From: an uncultured Aquimarina sp.
GTDB taxonomy: Bacteria; Bacteroidota; Bacteroidia; Flavobacteriales; Flavobacteriaceae
Direction of reading: 5' to 3'
DNA: 64,000 nucleotides
NCBI GenBank assembly: GCA_947493035.1
Contig: CANLOW010000002.1
Location: 372,001 to 436,000 of the forward strand
In this document: piece after piece, positions 61,413-64,000 of the stretch
Layout: the number at the start of each line of letters is the position of its first letter
Numbering within the stretch: position 1 is the stretch's first letter
Position numbers and translations under genes: made by a program
Notes under the pieces: generated by a model
Seen by the model: only the letters and a program-made list of their open reading frames with translations
What the model was told of the DNA's origin: nothing
Database searches by the model: none

Positions 61413-63413
61413 TTACAAAAAGAAATTCCAAACTAAACCAAAACGTACTATAAAATCTCTAGTTGGATGACCTTCTGTTAAAAATTCATCATTAGTACTT
61501 ATTACATTTTGCAAATTTTCTAACGTAAAGAAAATACGTGTTTGACGCACTTTAGCATTTAAAAAGAAATCTAGAAAAGGAACTCCTCCAAATTTCTTGT
61601 CATTTTGTACGTAAAACTCAGCCAACAACGGATCATAACCATCAGCATTATATTCGCTATAATACTTAAATGTAAATCCTGTTTGTAGAAACATAGCTCT
61701 TTTAAAAACATCACTGCTAAAGTAAAAGCTATTTCTAGTTACAAAACTGGGCACATTATAGTTTTCCTTACCACTTCCTCCTACATTTTGCAACAATAAT
61801 GTATTATCTAGATTCCATTTTCTAAACCTAAAAGTATTATTCGCTTTTACCTTTAATACTTGTATAGGATCATTCGATTGATTAGGAGCTGAAACACTAA
61901 TTTGAGGGATATCTTCAGTTAGTATACTCGTTGAATCATTAATTTGTCTTCTTCTAAAGTATAAATAATTGCTAATTACAGAATAGTCGACAGCAATATT
62001 TACATATCGTTTAGCTCGTAAATTAGCTGAAAGAATATTTTTAACTTCATTATCAAAATTGGTATTCCATAAATACTGAGAGTAATTGCTTTGATGCAAC
62101 TGGTAATTGAATGAAGGAGCTTCTGAGGTCACTTGATACCCAAAATCAAAATACCAAGTATCATTAACTTTATAACCTGCAGTTCCTTTAAATTTTTGAT
62201 TCTTGAATTCACCCGAAATACTAGATTCAAGATCACCTTGCAACAAAACACCTTTGTAATAATTTTTATAAGTACCACCAAAAGAAACCGCTTCTCCTGA
62301 AATACGTGCTGGTATCACCGATAAATCACTTCTTACAAAAACACTATTGTAACCATAATCATAATTTGTATGTTTTATGAAAGCTTTTAGACTGCCTAAA
62401 TACTTGTTACTGTAATCTAAATATAGACTATTAGAAAAGGACTCTAACTCTCTTCTATCAGTAAATGCATCTATGTTTTGCGCTTGACCGAAAAACGACT
62501 CTAACGCCTGTTCTTGATTAAATCTAAATTTCTTCGTTTCTCTAGAAAATATATGCCCAATCCCTATTTGATTAGAACTGACAGAATCTTTTACCCTTAA
62601 ACGAAATTGATGATCTATATGGAAACGTTTACCATCTAATAAATTTTCAGCATTTTCAAAATTCACTTCTAATGTCCCTCTATCGTCAAACTCGGGGTCT
62701 CCTCCCGAAAATTGAGAAGCACTAGCCGTATTTAAACCTCCATTCTCTTCATTTAAAATACGTTGATCTGTGTAATGCAGATTAGCAACATACTTTTTAC
62801 TTGGATGCTGGTAGCTTAACGTTCCTCGAAAACTTTTTGTACTAGTTAGTTGATTCCTGAATTTCCCTAAAGAACGCTCTCCTTTGTAGGCTAAAGACAA
62901 ATTTAAATTTGGTGAAGTATTGGTAGTAAAAAAAGCATCTAAATTCTGCCCCTGCTCAAAAGCCGACCTATAATAGAGATCTGATAAAGGAGTAGGTACT
63001 TGGTAATAATTGATATCTTCTTTTTCAAAATATCCTAAATGCCTAGCTTTTGCGCCAAAATGTGGCAAAGGATTCACATAGGTTTCCTGTTTAGCTAATT
63101 CTAGATACGGCCTACCCGTATTAACAAAGTGCTGTAATTCAAAATTATCCTTCCTTAAATAATTGAATTTATAATGCTTTTTAATAGACAATGTGGTGTC
63201 CAGAAAAGTCGTATCACGTTCGTAAGAAATGATTTTATACAATTCGATAGGAGCCCTCTCGATCTTCTTTTTTTCTACTGAAAATTTACGCTTTGACTCT
63301 GTTGTCTCTTCACCTTCTTCTTCTATTTCTCTCTGTCCAAAAACGGAAGTAACAGCAAAAAAGCTACACAATACCAAAATTAAAAGCGTCTTACCTTCTA
63401 ATAACTTACCCAT
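61413..63413 (-). CDS. putative outer-membrane porin
   Basis: A 666-residue Bacteroidota 'putative porin' (Porin_10-type) protein. The signal peptide is MGKLLEGKTLLILVLCSFFA, then a charged linker (REIEEEGEETTESKRKF). The rest is a series of alternating beta strands with many Tyr/Phe/Asn and terminates with FIVRFGLVWNFFL, an aromatic end that suits an outer-membrane beta barrel. It probably forms a channel, though substrate and partners are unknown. It is divergent from rnhB. Confidence 0.8.
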   Translation of the reverse strand: MGKLLEGKTLLILVLCSFFAVTSVFGQREIEEEGEETTESKRKFSVEKKKIERAPIELYKIISYERDTTFLDTTLSIKKHYKFNYLRKDNFELQHFVNTGRPYLELAKQETYVNPLPHFGAKARHLGYFEKEDINYYQVPTPLSDLYYRSAFEQGQNLDAFFTTNTSPNLNLSLAYKGERSLGKFRNQLTSTKSFRGTLSYQHPSKKYVANLHYTDQRILNEENGGLNTASASQFSGGDPEFDDRGTLEVNFENAENLLDGKRFHIDHQFRLRVKDSVSSNQIGIGHIFSRETKKFRFNQEQALESFFGQAQNIDAFTDRRELESFSNSLYLDYSNKYLGSLKAFIKHTNYDYGYNSVFVRSDLSVIPARISGEAVSFGGTYKNYYKGVLLQGDLESSISGEFKNQKFKGTAGYKVNDTWYFDFGYQVTSEAPSFNYQLHQSNYSQYLWNTNFDNEVKNILSANLRAKRYVNIAVDYSVISNYLYFRRRQINDSTSILTEDIPQISVSAPNQSNDPIQVLKVKANNTFRFRKWNLDNTLLLQNVGGSGKENYNVPSFVTRNSFYFSSDVFKRAMFLQTGFTFKYYSEYNADGYDPLLAEFYVQNDKKFGGVPFLDFFLNAKVRQTRIFFTLENLQNVISTNDEFLTEGHPTRDFIVRFGLVWNFFL

Positions 63414-63571
63414 ACAAGAGCGTTTACTTTTCTTATTTGATAAATAGAATACTTTCTATTGTTATTTAGTAATTAATAATACCACTAAAAAACTGCGAAA
63501 AAAACTATTTTTGAATTCTATTGCAATATTACTTAGTAATACTGATTTATTAGATAAACGTAGCACTTTTT

Positions 63572-64000
63572 ATGCTCGAACTGAAAAAAAATATCCATTT
63601 ACGTGAATGTGGAACTGACGAAGCTGGACGTGGTTGTCTGGCTGGACCTGTTACTGCTGCGGCCGTCTTACTTCCTGACAATTTTACTTGTGACTTACTA
63701 AATGACTCAAAAAAACTAAGTGAGAAACAGCGCGAATCACTACGCATACTTATTGAAAAAGAAGCTATCAGTTATAAAGTAACCCATGTCTTCATGGACG
63801 AAATAGAAAAACTGAATATTTTACATGCTTCAATTACAGGAATGCGACGTTCTATTTTAGAATTAACTCCTACTCCTGAATTTATTTTAGTGGATGGCAA
63901 TAAATTCAAGCCCATTCCCAATATTCCACACGAATGTATCGTTAAAGGAGATGGAAAATACATGAATATTGCTGCTGCTTCCATTTTAGCAAAAACATAT
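63572..64000 (+). CDS. rnhB: ribonuclease HII, partial at window end
   Basis: Removes ribonucleotides from RNA/DNA duplexes. The visible 143 codons read [20 protein letters not shown] at the start; [12 protein letters not shown] carries the Asp-Glu-...-Gly active-site motif of RNase [27 protein letters not shown] and [17 protein letters not shown] (the catalytic Asp and Lys region) follow. The frame is still open at base 64000. The ATG at 63572 is the only start that fits the family. Confidence 0.92.
   Translation, partial: MLELKKNIHLRECGTDEAGRGCLAGPVTAAAVLLPDNFTCDLLNDSKKLSEKQRESLRILIEKEAISYKVTHVFMDEIEKLNILHASITGMRRSILELTPTPEFILVDGNKFKPIPNIPHECIVKGDGKYMNIAAASILAKTY

Overview
This window is a low-GC chromosomal segment of a member of the Bacteroidota, most probably a marine Flavobacteriaceae. 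The evidence is promoters with the Bacteroidota -7 box TAnnTTTG, secreted proteins ending in type IX secretion (T9SS) sorting domains, an outer-membrane putative porin of the Bacteroidota type, two agarase/porphyranase-like GH16 enzymes and flavobacterial gene neighbourhoods. The genus cannot be fixed from the sequence alone.

Layout. 0-4.5 kb: small accessory genes (three unrecognised proteins, a GNAT acetyltransferase, an AraC regulator, a secreted cupredoxin-like protein). 4.7-12.5 kb: guaB, a double CDGSH protein, a DUF6973-like gene flanked by ~55-bp inverted repeats, a CPBP protease, a TruA-like pseudouridine synthase, an RDD protein, msrA. 12.4-15.3 kb: a VanW/methyltransferase pair abutting a decayed IS3-family element, then tRNA-Met. 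15.4-18 kb: an SRPBCC/SDR/photolyase operon. 18-28.9 kb: acs, a lipoprotein, a nagK-like kinase, gapA, pfkA, dsbD, tilS and a low-molecular-weight phosphatase. 29-33.2 kb: a nitrobindin-like protein and SDR divergent from a MocR regulator, then ArsR-PhzF. 33.2-34.3 kb: a graveyard of gene fragments (GNAT, IS200-type transposase, RHS, an unknown). 34.4-43.4 kb: purL and two GH16 enzymes sharing a ~140-residue module. 43.5-51.8 kb: metY, a RimB-RimK fusion, VOC and NUDIX proteins, and a polyamine operon (arginine decarboxylase, agmatinase, deoxyhypusine synthase-like). 51.9-60.6 kb: a complete assimilatory sulfate reduction operon. 60.7-64 kb: hisIE, a putative porin and the start of rnhB.

How the genes work together. 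The largest unit is the minus-strand sulfur operon: DUF2061, cysH, cysD, cysN, ferredoxin-sulfite reductase, uroporphyrinogen III methyltransferase, precorrin-2 dehydrogenase, ferredoxin-NADP reductase and ferredoxin. It encodes sulfate activation, reduction, the siroheme cofactor and the electron supply. metY, which uses sulfide, lies about 8 kb away. The polyamine operon takes arginine to agmatine to putrescine and adds a deoxyhypusine synthase-like enzyme without the usual catalytic lysine.

The most unusual structure is non-coding. Most gaps in the sulfur operon longer than about 80 bp contain degenerate tracts with a 7-nt period (units such as TATCAGC, ACCTGAT, AGTATTA, ACAACTA), usually paired with an inverted partner so that the transcript could fold. 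One gap holds a different inverted repeat, and a relative of that repeat lies inside the purL reading frame.
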